Assembly (NCBI GenBank): GCA_027021145.1
Contig: JALUUX010000100.1
Location: 1-22,458 of the forward strand
Reading direction: 5' to 3'
Source of the DNA: Candidatus Shapirobacteria bacterium
GTDB taxonomy: Bacteria > Patescibacteriota > Microgenomatia > UBA12405 > JAHJSD01
Length of the DNA: 22,458 bases
Shown: piece after piece, positions 7,205 through 13,216 of the stretch
Position numbering within the stretch: position 1 is the first letter of the stretch
Layout of the letters: each line of letters begins with the position of its first letter
Notes under the pieces: model-generated
Told to the model about the DNA's origin: nothing
Databases searched by the model: none
Seen by the model: the letters and a program-made list of their open reading frames with translations, nothing else
Program-made: the position numbers and the translations under genes

Positions 7205-7260
7205 AAGCTAAATCGCGGGTTCGCCCCGACGGATCGTGGTAAAAATCCCGCTGGCGGCAC
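7205..7260 (+). pseudogene. tRNA-Glu 3' fragment with a 20-base insertion in the T loop
   Basis: The first part, AATCGCGGGTTCG (7211-7223), and the last part, AATCCCGCTGGCGGCAC (7244-7260), reproduce the 3' end of tRNA-Glu. Twenty foreign bases (7224-7243) separate them inside the T loop. The first bases (AAG at 7205) may mark the anticodon loop, but the anticodon stem is lost. The downstream 7262-7310 stretch carries the CATTT-type short repeats seen elsewhere. Confidence 0.75.
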
Positions 7261-7355
7261 CCACTCATTATTTAGTCAGTTGGTCATTTGCCATTTAACA
7301 TTTGTATTTAATTTTTCCTCTTTTGGTTCATTAAGTGGAGAAATTCTGTTATCCC

Positions 7356-7364
7356 TGCTAAAAT
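7356..7364 (+). promoter_or_regulatory. Extended -10 promoter of ruvC, probably giving a leaderless mRNA
   Basis: TGCTAAAAT fits an extended -10 element (TGn plus TAAAAT at 7359-7364). No good -35 is seen at the expected distance. Only 9 bases separate the -10 from the ruvC ATG and no Shine-Dalgarno is present, so transcription should start within a few bases of the start codon. Confidence 0.45.
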
Positions 7365-7373
7365 GAAAATAGA

Positions 7374-7874
7374 ATGAGAATTTTGGGGATTGATCCGGGG
7401 ACGGCAACAACGGGATATGGAGTAATTGAGGTTGATGGCGACGCCTCAATCAAATTGATAAAATTTGGCTGGATCTCCACAGATAAAAAACTAGAGGCCA
7501 ATCTGCGACTAAAGAGCATCTATCAGCAAATGTTGCGCCTATTGAAAGAAGTAACCCCCGATGTCGTGGCGATAGAGAAGTTATTCTTTTACAACAATGC
7601 TAAAACAGCAATGAAGGTAAGCGAAGCGATGGGGGTACTTAGATTAGCAGCGGTGCAAATGGGGGTGAAAATCGCCGAATATGCCCCCCTTAAAATCAAG
7701 TCGGTGGTAATTAATAACGGACGAGCTAAAAAAGAGGAGATGAAAAAAGCAGTTTATCAACTTTTGGGGGCTAAAGCGCCCGAAAAAAAGAAAACTCATT
7801 TCGACGACGCTGCCGACGCCCTGGGAGTCGCCATTTGCCACGCTAAACTTTGTTTCCAAAGAGAAAGGAGGTGA
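7374..7874 (+). CDS. ruvC: Holliday junction resolvase RuvC
   Basis: The 166-residue RNase H-fold endonuclease resolves Holliday junctions together with RuvAB. The N-terminal GIDPGTATTGYG carries the first catalytic Asp (D7), AIEKLFF carries E68, and THFDDAADALGVAICH carries the C-terminal acidic pair D145 and D148. All four metal ligands of the family are therefore in place and the length is typical. The gene opens a cluster with an EF-Tu-domain-II-like gene and a holA-like gene; its last codons contain the AAGGAGG ribosome binding site of the next gene, indicating co-transcription. ruvA and ruvB are not in the window. Confidence 0.96.
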   Translation: MRILGIDPGTATTGYGVIEVDGDASIKLIKFGWISTDKKLEANLRLKSIYQQMLRLLKEVTPDVVAIEKLFFYNNAKTAMKVSEAMGVLRLAAVQMGVKIAEYAPLKIKSVVINNGRAKKEEMKKAVYQLLGAKAPEKKKTHFDDAADALGVAICHAKLCFQRERR

Positions 7875-7880
7875 GAAATT

Positions 7881-8135
7881 ATGGCCGATGTTAAAGTAGG
7901 CAAAATTACTCATTATTTTGATAAGATTGGGGTAGCCGTCCTCGAAGTGGAAGAAGAAGCGGTCAGTGTTGGTGATACCATTAAAATTGTTGGCGGAGGA
8001 GAGGAATTCGAACAAACAGTGGAATCAATGCAGGTAGAACATCAACCAGTAGAAACCGCGGAAAAGGGAATGGCAGTAGGCCTGAAAGTCGATCAACCAG
8101 TTAAGAAGGGCTATCAAGTTTATAAGGTTGTTTAA
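7881..8135 (+). CDS. Stand-alone EF-Tu domain-II-like protein (translation elongation factor-like)
   Basis: The 84-residue beta-rich protein resembles domain II of translational GTPases. MADVKVGKITHYFDKIGVAV is followed by SVGDTIKIVGGGEEFEQTVESMQVEHQPVETAEKGMAVGL, the same VGDxIxIxG...xxVxSMQ pattern as in EF-Tu. There is no GTPase domain. Such small proteins are annotated in Patescibacteria and archaea as elongation factor-like proteins, without a known role. The start is fixed by a strong AGGAGG 9-15 bases upstream, embedded in the end of ruvC, and the holA-like gene begins 8 bases downstream. Binding to RNA or to a protein partner is conceivable but not shown. Confidence 0.8.
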   Translation: MADVKVGKITHYFDKIGVAVLEVEEEAVSVGDTIKIVGGGEEFEQTVESMQVEHQPVETAEKGMAVGLKVDQPVKKGYQVYKVV

Positions 8136-8143
8136 GAAAAAAG

Positions 8144-8806
8144 ATGATCTATTTATTTCATGGCGACGACAATTATCAAAGTCGCCAGAAACTTTTTAGT
8201 GTCTTAAAAAAATACCATCAAGTTGATTCGCTCTCAGATTCAGAAATTGATCCAGAATCACTAGTTCGATTAACCAGCGGCTTATTTAACACTGCCAACC
8301 GGGCAATAGTCCTTAATCAATTATTCTCTCTTTCTCAAGTAAAATTAAAAAAAATTCTTCCCTTAATTAAAGAGCTCTCTCAAGAAATTGATGTTTTTAT
8401 TTGGGAGGCAAAAAGACTCCCTCCGGCCAAAATTAATCTTTTAGGCCCCAAAATTAAAACTCAGCTCTTCAGACTCCCTCCCAATCTTTTTAAATTCCTA
8501 GATAATATTGGTCAAAACTCAAGAACTTGTCTCAATTTTCTCGAAAAAACTTTTAAAACTCATCCGCCCGAGTTAATTATCTACTTGGCGGAAAAGCGAC
8601 TGAGAGAAATGCTGCTAGCCAAAACTGCCCCCAACCAACTCCAGTTAGCCGGCTGGCGAAGATCAAAATTACTCTCCCAAGTTAAGAAATTAGCCCTTGA
8701 GGAAATCAGAGAAATTTATTTAGAATTAATTGAGATTGATTGGAAAAATAAAACGGGCCAATTGGGCAATTCTTTGGAAAACGAGCTGATTAATTTGTTC
8801 ATTTAG
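8144..8806 (+). CDS. holA: DNA polymerase III delta subunit-like protein (HolA)
   Basis: The 220-residue product resembles the clamp-loader delta subunit, which opens the sliding clamp. MIYLFHGDDNYQSRQKLFSVL is the usual HolA opening (hydrophobic strand then G-[DE]-[DE]). LTSGLFNTANRAIVLNQLFSL corresponds to the region that interacts with the clamp. The C-terminal part (ELIIYLAEKRLREMLLAKT ... LLSQVKKLALEEIREIYLELIEIDWKNKTG) matches the helical collar domain. It is well short of the ~330-residue family norm and the central AAA-like domain is reduced, a trend seen in reduced genomes. The gene is co-directional and tightly spaced with ruvC, consistent with a DNA-maintenance operon. Confidence 0.8.
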   Translation: MIYLFHGDDNYQSRQKLFSVLKKYHQVDSLSDSEIDPESLVRLTSGLFNTANRAIVLNQLFSLSQVKLKKILPLIKELSQEIDVFIWEAKRLPPAKINLLGPKIKTQLFRLPPNLFKFLDNIGQNSRTCLNFLEKTFKTHPPELIIYLAEKRLREMLLAKTAPNQLQLAGWRRSKLLSQVKKLALEEIREIYLELIEIDWKNKTGQLGNSLENELINLFI

Positions 8807-8834
8807 CCATTTAACATTTAGCATTTAGCTATTG

Positions 8835-9614
8835 ATGAGATTAATTAGAGAGCTCACTAAGAAAGATATCAAAAACATCAAGCTAGTATGTTTTGATTGC
8901 GATGGCGTTACTGTTCCCGAAGGGACTTATATTAGAGAAAGTCAGGGAGAATTAATTGTCAGAACGGCTACTCTTAATGATCGGATTGCCGAGAAGCTGC
9001 AACGGCTCAAAAAACACTTCTTCTTGGTTTTCTCCAGCGGTCGAAGTCTTCTTTATGTTACTAGAATGTACGAAAAAATTCTTTGGGATAATGTTGCCCT
9101 TCAGGCAGAAATTGGCCTTTTTACCCTTTATCAGGGTCAGGTCTTTCAATTAGGAGAATTCGATTCTCATTTTTTGGAAAAAAGCACCAGGATTAAACAA
9201 GCTATCCGTAGTCTAAGTCAAACTAATTCCAATATCTTGGGCTTTGAACCAAAACAATTTTTGGTTACCGTTCACTGCCAAGAAGAAGATTCAGCCATTA
9301 CGGATCTGGTCCGAAAATATGATCCCGAGCAAGAATATTACTGCTTGTGGAGTGGTGAGGCTTATGACATCGGTCCCAAAGTCTTCAATAAAGGTGCTGG
9401 TCTCAAGTTCTTGGTCAATAAGATGGGGCTTAGCATGGCGAATGTTTTGGCGGTGGGCAATGATCCTAACGATCGAGAAATGGTCGAGGGGGCCGGAATT
9501 GGCATTACCACTGACCCTGAAAGCGTAATTAAAGGAGCTGATTTTGTCACCGAAAAGAAATTCGAGCAGGGTGGGGAAGAGGTAATCGATAGGTTGTTAG
9601 AGATAATTCACTAA
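8835..9614 (+). CDS. HAD superfamily phosphatase, type IIB (Cof-like)
   Basis: The 259-residue protein is a predicted Mg-dependent sugar or small-molecule phosphatase. Motif I is CFDCDGVTV with nucleophile D21 and acid/base D23; motif II Ser/Gly lies in FSSGRS; motif III Lys is in KVFNKGAG; motif IV is VGNDPNDREM. The cap between motifs II and III is of the IIB type. An ATG at 8835 is preferred over the adjacent in-frame TTG at 8832. A cupin of the mannose-6-phosphate isomerase type follows, which may hint at sugar-phosphate metabolism, but the substrate cannot be named. Between the two genes is an AAGTTN-type repeat (9615-9670). Confidence 0.85.
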   Translation: MRLIRELTKKDIKNIKLVCFDCDGVTVPEGTYIRESQGELIVRTATLNDRIAEKLQRLKKHFFLVFSSGRSLLYVTRMYEKILWDNVALQAEIGLFTLYQGQVFQLGEFDSHFLEKSTRIKQAIRSLSQTNSNILGFEPKQFLVTVHCQEEDSAITDLVRKYDPEQEYYCLWSGEAYDIGPKVFNKGAGLKFLVNKMGLSMANVLAVGNDPNDREMVEGAGIGITTDPESVIKGADFVTEKKFEQGGEEVIDRLLEIIH

Positions 9615-9676
9615 AGTTAAAGTTCAAGTTCAAGTTCAAGTTAAAAGAAGTTAAAGTTTAAGTTGGAGTTAAAATT
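9615..9676 (+). repeat. AAGTTN-type short tandem repeat tract
   Basis: Degenerate copies of AAGTTA/AAGTTC/AAGTTT run head to tail between the HAD and cupin genes. A closely similar tract occurs inside the PEP synthase coding sequence at 11418-11478. The tract ends just upstream of the cupin ribosome binding site (TTGGAGG). Confidence 0.85.
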
Positions 9677-9690
9677 GGAGGCTAAACAGG

Positions 9691-10077
9691 ATGAAAAGAT
9701 ATTTTTCTCTGAAACCCTATCAAAAGAGAGTTAAAAAGCCTTGGGGATGGGAAATTATTTTAACCAGGAAAGAGTCGTCATATACAGGCAAAATAATTTT
9801 TGTCAGAAGAGGCAGCCGCCTTTCACTTCAGTATCATGACCAAAAGGAAGAAACCCTTTGTCTTTTTTCTGGCCAAGCAGAAATTTGGCTTGAGGATAAT
9901 CAAGGAAAAATTCACCACTTGCCAATGGAATCTCAAAAAGGTTATCGTATTAATAGGTACCAAAAACATCGCCTAGTCGCTTTAACTGACAGTTATTTTT
10001 TTGAGGTCTCGGAACCAGAAAAAGGTACTACTTATCGATTAGAAGACGATTATGGAAGAAAAAATGAAAAGAAATAA
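9691..10077 (+). CDS. Cupin protein, type II mannose-6-phosphate isomerase-like
   Basis: The 128-residue single-domain cupin is similar to the C-terminal isomerase domain of ManC/AlgA proteins. KKPWGWEIIL near the N-terminus, GSRLSLQYHDQKEETLCLFSG (first cupin motif, with the His and Glu metal ligands) and KGYRINRYQKHRLVA (second motif, with its His) are in the family order. Stand-alone forms occur in many genomes; whether this one isomerises mannose-6-phosphate is uncertain. A GGAGG lies upstream of the ATG. The 3' end overlaps the start of the PEP synthase gene, indicating translational coupling. Confidence 0.8.
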   Translation: MKRYFSLKPYQKRVKKPWGWEIILTRKESSYTGKIIFVRRGSRLSLQYHDQKEETLCLFSGQAEIWLEDNQGKIHHLPMESQKGYRINRYQKHRLVALTDSYFFEVSEPEKGTTYRLEDDYGRKNEKK

Positions 10078-12373
10078 GAATCAACAATATATCCTCTGGT
10101 TTAAAGAAATCGATAAAGACGACATTCCTTTAGTGGGAGGCAAAGGGGCCAACTTGGGCGAAATGACCAGCTTTTTAGGCTCCTTGGTGCCCAATGGCTT
10201 TGTGGTTACTTCCCGAGCCTATTTTGATTTTATTGAGTCCAATCAGTTGGGTCAAAAAATAAGATCGATTCTGGAAACCACTAATGTCCACAATCCTTCA
10301 GAACTTAATCAGGCTTCAGAGCAAATCAAACAACTAATTATCAAGTCTCCAGTTCCTGATCGGATTGGTAAAGAAATAGTTAAAGCTTATTTTAAATTAG
10401 GGGGACTTTTTGGATTAAAACAGGCTTTGGTGGCGATTCGTTCTTCGGCCACAGCTGAAGATTTGCCTGACGCCTCTTTTGCCGGTCAACAAGAAACTTT
10501 TCTTAATATCCGGGGTGAAGCCAATGTGGTTAACCATGTCCGTCAAGCCTGGGCCTCTCTTTTTACCCCTCGAGCTATCTTCTATCGCCAAGAAAAGGGC
10601 TTTGATCACTTTAAAGTGGGTTTGGCAGCGGTAGTTCAAAAAATGGTCCAGTCAGAAATTTCCGGAGTGATGTTTACCATTGATCCCGTTACCAATCAGA
10701 AAAACAAAATTGTTATTGAAGCAATTTGGGGTTTAGGAGAATATATTGTCCAAGGAATAGTCACTCCCGATCATTATGAAGTTGACAAAGAACACTACCG
10801 GATTCTTAAGACCAGTACCGCCCGACAGCGATTTCAGTTAATCAAGGTCAGGGGACGAACTATTAAAACCATTGTCCCCAAAAACAAACAAAAGTTACAA
10901 AAACTAGATAGTAGTCAAATCATTAATCTGGCTAAAATCGGCCAAAAAATTCATCAACATTATTACTTTCCCCAAGATATTGAATGGGCTTGGGAGAAAG
11001 GGCGCTTCTATATTGTTCAAACAAGGCCGGTAACGACAGTAAGCCAAAAGCCAAAAGCCAAAAGCCAAAAAGATAAAAACATTCAGGGGGAGCTGGTTTT
11101 AACCGGAGATGGTGCTAGTCCAGGGGTAGGAGAGGGGAAAGTGGTCATCATCAAAAAGGCCAAAGAGATTAACAAGGTCAAAAAGGGCAATGTTCTAGTT
11201 ACCACAATGACCTCACCAGACTTTGTTCCGGCAATGAAGCGAGCGGCAGCGATAATCACTGATAAGGGAGGACAAACATCTCATGCGGCTATTGTTTCGC
11301 GAGAGTTGGGTGTACCCTGCGTGGTAGGAACCAAAATTGCCACCAAAATGCTAAAAGATGGCGATCAAGTGGTGGTAGATGGGAGCGAAGGAAAAGTTTG
11401 GTTGGGAAAACTGGAGAAGTCTAAATCTAAGTTTAAGTTAAAGTTAAAGGAAGTTAAAAGTAAAAGTAAAAGTAAGAAGATTAAGACGGCGACGAGGCTT
11501 TATGTCAATTTAGGTGAACCCGACCTAGCTAAAGAAATTGCTCGGCGAGATGTTGATGGTGTTGGTCTTCTCAGAGCAGAATTTATGATTGCTCAAATCG
11601 GTATCCACCCCCAAAAACTGATTCAACAAAATAAAGAACAGGTTTTTATTAACAAATTAGCCCAAGGGATGCTTAAATTTTGCCGCGCTTTTCATCCTCG
11701 GCCTGTGGTTTATCGAGCGACAGATTTTAAGAGCAATGAATATCGCCATTTAGCGGGAGGAGAGTTATTTGAACCGGAAGAAGCCAACCCTCTTCTGGGT
11801 TTCCGCGGAGCCATCCGTTATATCAGCTTACCTCAAGTATTTGAATTAGAGCTAGCGGCAATTAAAAAAGTACGGAACAAGTATGGTTTTAAAAATTTAT
11901 GGCTTATGATTCCTTTTGTACGCACCCCCAAAGAGCTCCTTGAGGTTAAAAGAATTATTGCCAGCCAAGGACTGACTCGAGGAGTCAGCTTTAAGCTTTG
12001 GATGATGGTAGAAATTCCTAGCAATGTTTTGATTCTAGAAGATTTTATTAAAGTGGGTATTGATGGGGTTTCAATTGGTAGTAATGATCTAACTATGCTT
12101 ATTTTGGGTCTTGATCGTGATAATAGTGAAATCGCCTATGAGTTTGACGAGCGTCATCCTGCTGTTCTCAAAGCAATCCGCAAGATTATCAAAACTTGTA
12201 ATAAACACAACATTACTAGCTCGATCTGCGGTCAGGCCCCTTCCGAATACCCGGAGTTGATAGAAAAGCTAGTCCGCTGGGGAATCACCAGCATCTCAGT
12301 TAATCCTGATGCGATCGAACGGACCCGAGAAGTGATCGCCTGGGCCGAAAATCGATTGATTAAACGAGGGTAA
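10064..12373 (+). CDS. ppsA: Phosphoenolpyruvate synthase (pyruvate, water dikinase)
   Basis: The 769-residue enzyme converts pyruvate, ATP and water to PEP, AMP and phosphate, running the last glycolytic step backwards. The N-terminal ATP-grasp domain (to ~residue 330) starts VGGKGANLGEM and contains AIRSSATAEDLPDASFAGQQET and FTIDPVTNQ. The swivelling domain carries the phosphorylated His, H407, in GGQTSHAAIVSRELGVPCVVG. The C-terminal TIM barrel has GLLRAEFM, GFRGAIRY, GSNDLTM and the catalytic Cys in CGQAPSEYPE. The ATG at 10064 is preferred because GGAAG lies 5 bases before it; an in-frame ATG at 10052 is possible. Both interdomain linkers contain low-complexity Lys/Ser repeats encoded by tandem DNA repeats. 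Enolase and a GpmA-like gene are nearby. Confidence 0.95.
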   Translation: MKRNKNQQYILWFKEIDKDDIPLVGGKGANLGEMTSFLGSLVPNGFVVTSRAYFDFIESNQLGQKIRSILETTNVHNPSELNQASEQIKQLIIKSPVPDRIGKEIVKAYFKLGGLFGLKQALVAIRSSATAEDLPDASFAGQQETFLNIRGEANVVNHVRQAWASLFTPRAIFYRQEKGFDHFKVGLAAVVQKMVQSEISGVMFTIDPVTNQKNKIVIEAIWGLGEYIVQGIVTPDHYEVDKEHYRILKTSTARQRFQLIKVRGRTIKTIVPKNKQKLQKLDSSQIINLAKIGQKIHQHYYFPQDIEWAWEKGRFYIVQTRPVTTVSQKPKAKSQKDKNIQGELVLTGDGASPGVGEGKVVIIKKAKEINKVKKGNVLVTTMTSPDFVPAMKRAAAIITDKGGQTSHAAIVSRELGVPCVVGTKIATKMLKDGDQVVVDGSEGKVWLGKLEKSKSKFKLKLKEVKSKSKSKKIKTATRLYVNLGEPDLAKEIARRDVDGVGLLRAEFMIAQIGIHPQKLIQQNKEQVFINKLAQGMLKFCRAFHPRPVVYRATDFKSNEYRHLAGGELFEPEEANPLLGFRGAIRYISLPQVFELELAAIKKVRNKYGFKNLWLMIPFVRTPKELLEVKRIIASQGLTRGVSFKLWMMVEIPSNVLILEDFIKVGIDGVSIGSNDLTMLILGLDRDNSEIAYEFDERHPAVLKAIRKIIKTCNKHNITSSICGQAPSEYPELIEKLVRWGITSISVNPDAIERTREVIAWAENRLIKRG
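11041..11068 (+). repeat. Four head-to-tail AGCCAAA heptamers inside ppsA
   Basis: A seven-base unit is repeated four times in the linker between the ATP-grasp and phosphohistidine domains. Because 7 is not a multiple of 3 the repeat is read in rotating frames (SQKPKAKSQK), and all three frames are open. Confidence 0.85.
11418..11478 (+). repeat. AAGTTA/AAGTAA-type repeat tract inside ppsA
   Basis: The tract encodes a Lys/Ser/Leu-rich linker (KSKSKFKLKLKEVKSKSKSK) between the phosphohistidine and TIM-barrel domains. It is the same repeat type as the intergenic tract at 9615-9676. Confidence 0.85.
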
Positions 12374-12387
12374 ATATAGTATCATAT

Positions 12388-12468
12388 ATGGCGACCTGCC
12401 TTTCAGAAGAGGGTGCTAGAGAAAGAGAGAAGTATCTAAAGTCTGGAGGAAAGGTGAAAAATACTTGC
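12388..12468 (+). pseudogene. Remnant of a GIY-YIG nuclease C-terminus upstream of tRNA-Cys
   Basis: From the ATG at 12388 the frame reads MATCLSEEGAREREKYLKSG followed by GKVKNT and then runs into the tRNA-Cys gene as CGPVAKWLTRRSAKPL. AREREKYLKSG is the characteristic C-terminal helix of the single-domain GIY-YIG family (catalytic Glu in REKYLKSG), nearly the same as KREKYLKSGRG in the intact copy at 12680. The nuclease N-terminus is gone. The position and orientation relative to the tRNA are the same as at tRNA-Lys. Confidence 0.75.
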
Positions 12469-12541
12469 GGTCCGGTGGCGAAGTGGCTAACGCGGCGGTC
12501 TGCAAAACCGCTATTCAGGGGTTCGAATCCCCTCCGGACCT
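12469..12541 (+). tRNA. tRNA-Cys (anticodon GCA)
   Basis: The acceptor is GGTCCGG/CCGGACC and the anticodon arm is GCGGT-CTGCAAA-ACCGC. The T arm has the TTCGAAT loop. The discriminator is T (U73), the expected identity element for Cys. No CCA is encoded. A GIY-YIG remnant is directly upstream. Confidence 0.95.
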
Positions 12542-12601
12542 CTACTTTTTATTTGGTCATTTAATCATTTGTCATTGAATCATTTGATCAAATTCTAAGA
12601 A

Positions 12602-12672
12602 GCGCCCGTAGCTCAGTTGGTAGACCCGCCCGCCTGAACGCCGTCAGGCGGTCGGGCGGGGCACCGGCCTTT
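12602..12672 (+). pseudogene. tRNA-Lys(TTT) 5' half (nt 1-35) interrupted by a GC-rich palindrome
   Basis: 12602-12624 and 12661-12672 together equal nucleotides 1-35 of the intact tRNA-Lys at 12945, stopping inside the TTT anticodon. The 36-base palindrome at 12625-12660 is inserted between nucleotides 23 and 24 and is identical to the one at 1346-1381. The preceding ~25 bases (TTTGATCAAATTCTAAGAAG and adjacent) are also shared with the locus at 1323. The matching 3' half lies at 13088-13126. Confidence 0.92.
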
Positions 12673-12679
12673 AAATGAT

Positions 12680-12982
12680 ATGTATTACATTTACATAATC
12701 CGTAATCAGAAAACAGGGGAGTATTATACGGGAATTACAAATAATTTAAGACGAAGAATTAGAGAACATAACCAAGGAAAAAAGAGTACAAAAACCACTT
12801 ATTATAAGAGAGGGGGATGGAAATTGGTGTATTATGAAGTAGCAAACAATAGAATCGCGGCAAGAAAAAGAGAAAAATACTTGAAAAGTGGAAGAGGTAG
12901 AATTAAAAGAGAAAAATTGATCGAAGGGCTTAAAAACAATGATTGCGCCCGTAGCTCAGTTGGTAGAGCACCGGCCTTTTAA
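12680..12982 (+). CDS. Single-domain GIY-YIG endonuclease whose C-terminus is encoded by tRNA-Lys
   Basis: The 100-residue UvrC-like nuclease has the GIY strand YIYII (3-7) and the YIG strand YYTGIT (15-20). The catalytic Arg region is NNLRRRIREHN, and the metal-binding Glu is E65 in KREKYLKSG. The gene starts only a few bases after a tRNA-Lys 5' half that breaks off in the anticodon. Its frame continues without a stop into the intact tRNA-Lys: the last 12 codons (CARSSVGRAPAF) are tRNA nucleotides, and the stop TAA is in the tRNA anticodon loop. Family members commonly end near residue 85-90, so the tail may be dispensable. A homing-type role at tRNA genes is inferred from the layout; repair or restriction roles are alternatives. 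Confidence 0.88.
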   Translation: MYYIYIIRNQKTGEYYTGITNNLRRRIREHNQGKKSTKTTYYKRGGWKLVYYEVANNRIAARKREKYLKSGRGRIKREKLIEGLKNNDCARSSVGRAPAF

Positions 12983-13017
12983 GCCGTGGGTCGGGGGTTC
13001 GAGTCCCTCCGGGCGCA
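12945..13017 (+). tRNA. tRNA-Lys (anticodon TTT)
   Basis: The gene forms a full cloverleaf with acceptor GCGCCCG/CGGGCGC and anticodon loop CTTTTAA. The T arm and discriminator A are identical to those of tRNA-Lys(CTT) at 1451. No CCA is encoded (CCC follows). It is flanked by the two halves of a second, split tRNA-Lys. Confidence 0.95.
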
Positions 13018-13060
13018 CCCGCTAAAATAATTACTCAAAAGCTCAAAGCTAGTATTGTTA

Positions 13061-13126
13061 ACGGCTTGATTCTCGCTAACGCTCGAATTAAGCCGTGGGT
13101 CGGGGGTTCGAGTCCCTCCGGGCGCA
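13061..13126 (+). pseudogene. tRNA-Lys 3' half (nt 35-73) preceded by a hairpin
   Basis: 13088-13126 is identical to 12979-13017, the intact tRNA from nucleotide 35 to the discriminator. Together with 12602-12672 it would rebuild a whole tRNA-Lys(TTT). New sequence before it (ACGGCTT at 13061) pairs with its AAGCCGT (13090-13096), so the fragment now folds with a non-tRNA partner. The loop region (GATTCTCGCTAACGCTCGAA) extends the hairpin imperfectly. Confidence 0.9.
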
Positions 13127-13216
13127 CTGATAACTAAAATTACCTTCCTTGCGACCAACAAGAAAGACTTCAAAATCACCAGAAAATCCTAGAGGTTTCG
13201 CTAAACGAAGCATTGG

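Noticed and set aside
12602..13126. Group I intron with a GIY-YIG ORF in tRNA-Lys
   Set aside because: The insert lies in the anticodon, a classic intron site, but it is only ~415 bases, includes a complete second tRNA and shows no intron core, so splicing of the halves is unlikely.
12979..13179. 66-residue minus-strand open frame with GGTRTPDPRL-like sequence
   Set aside because: This is the well-known artefact of translating tRNA 3' halves on the opposite strand; it covers the intact and split tRNA-Lys.
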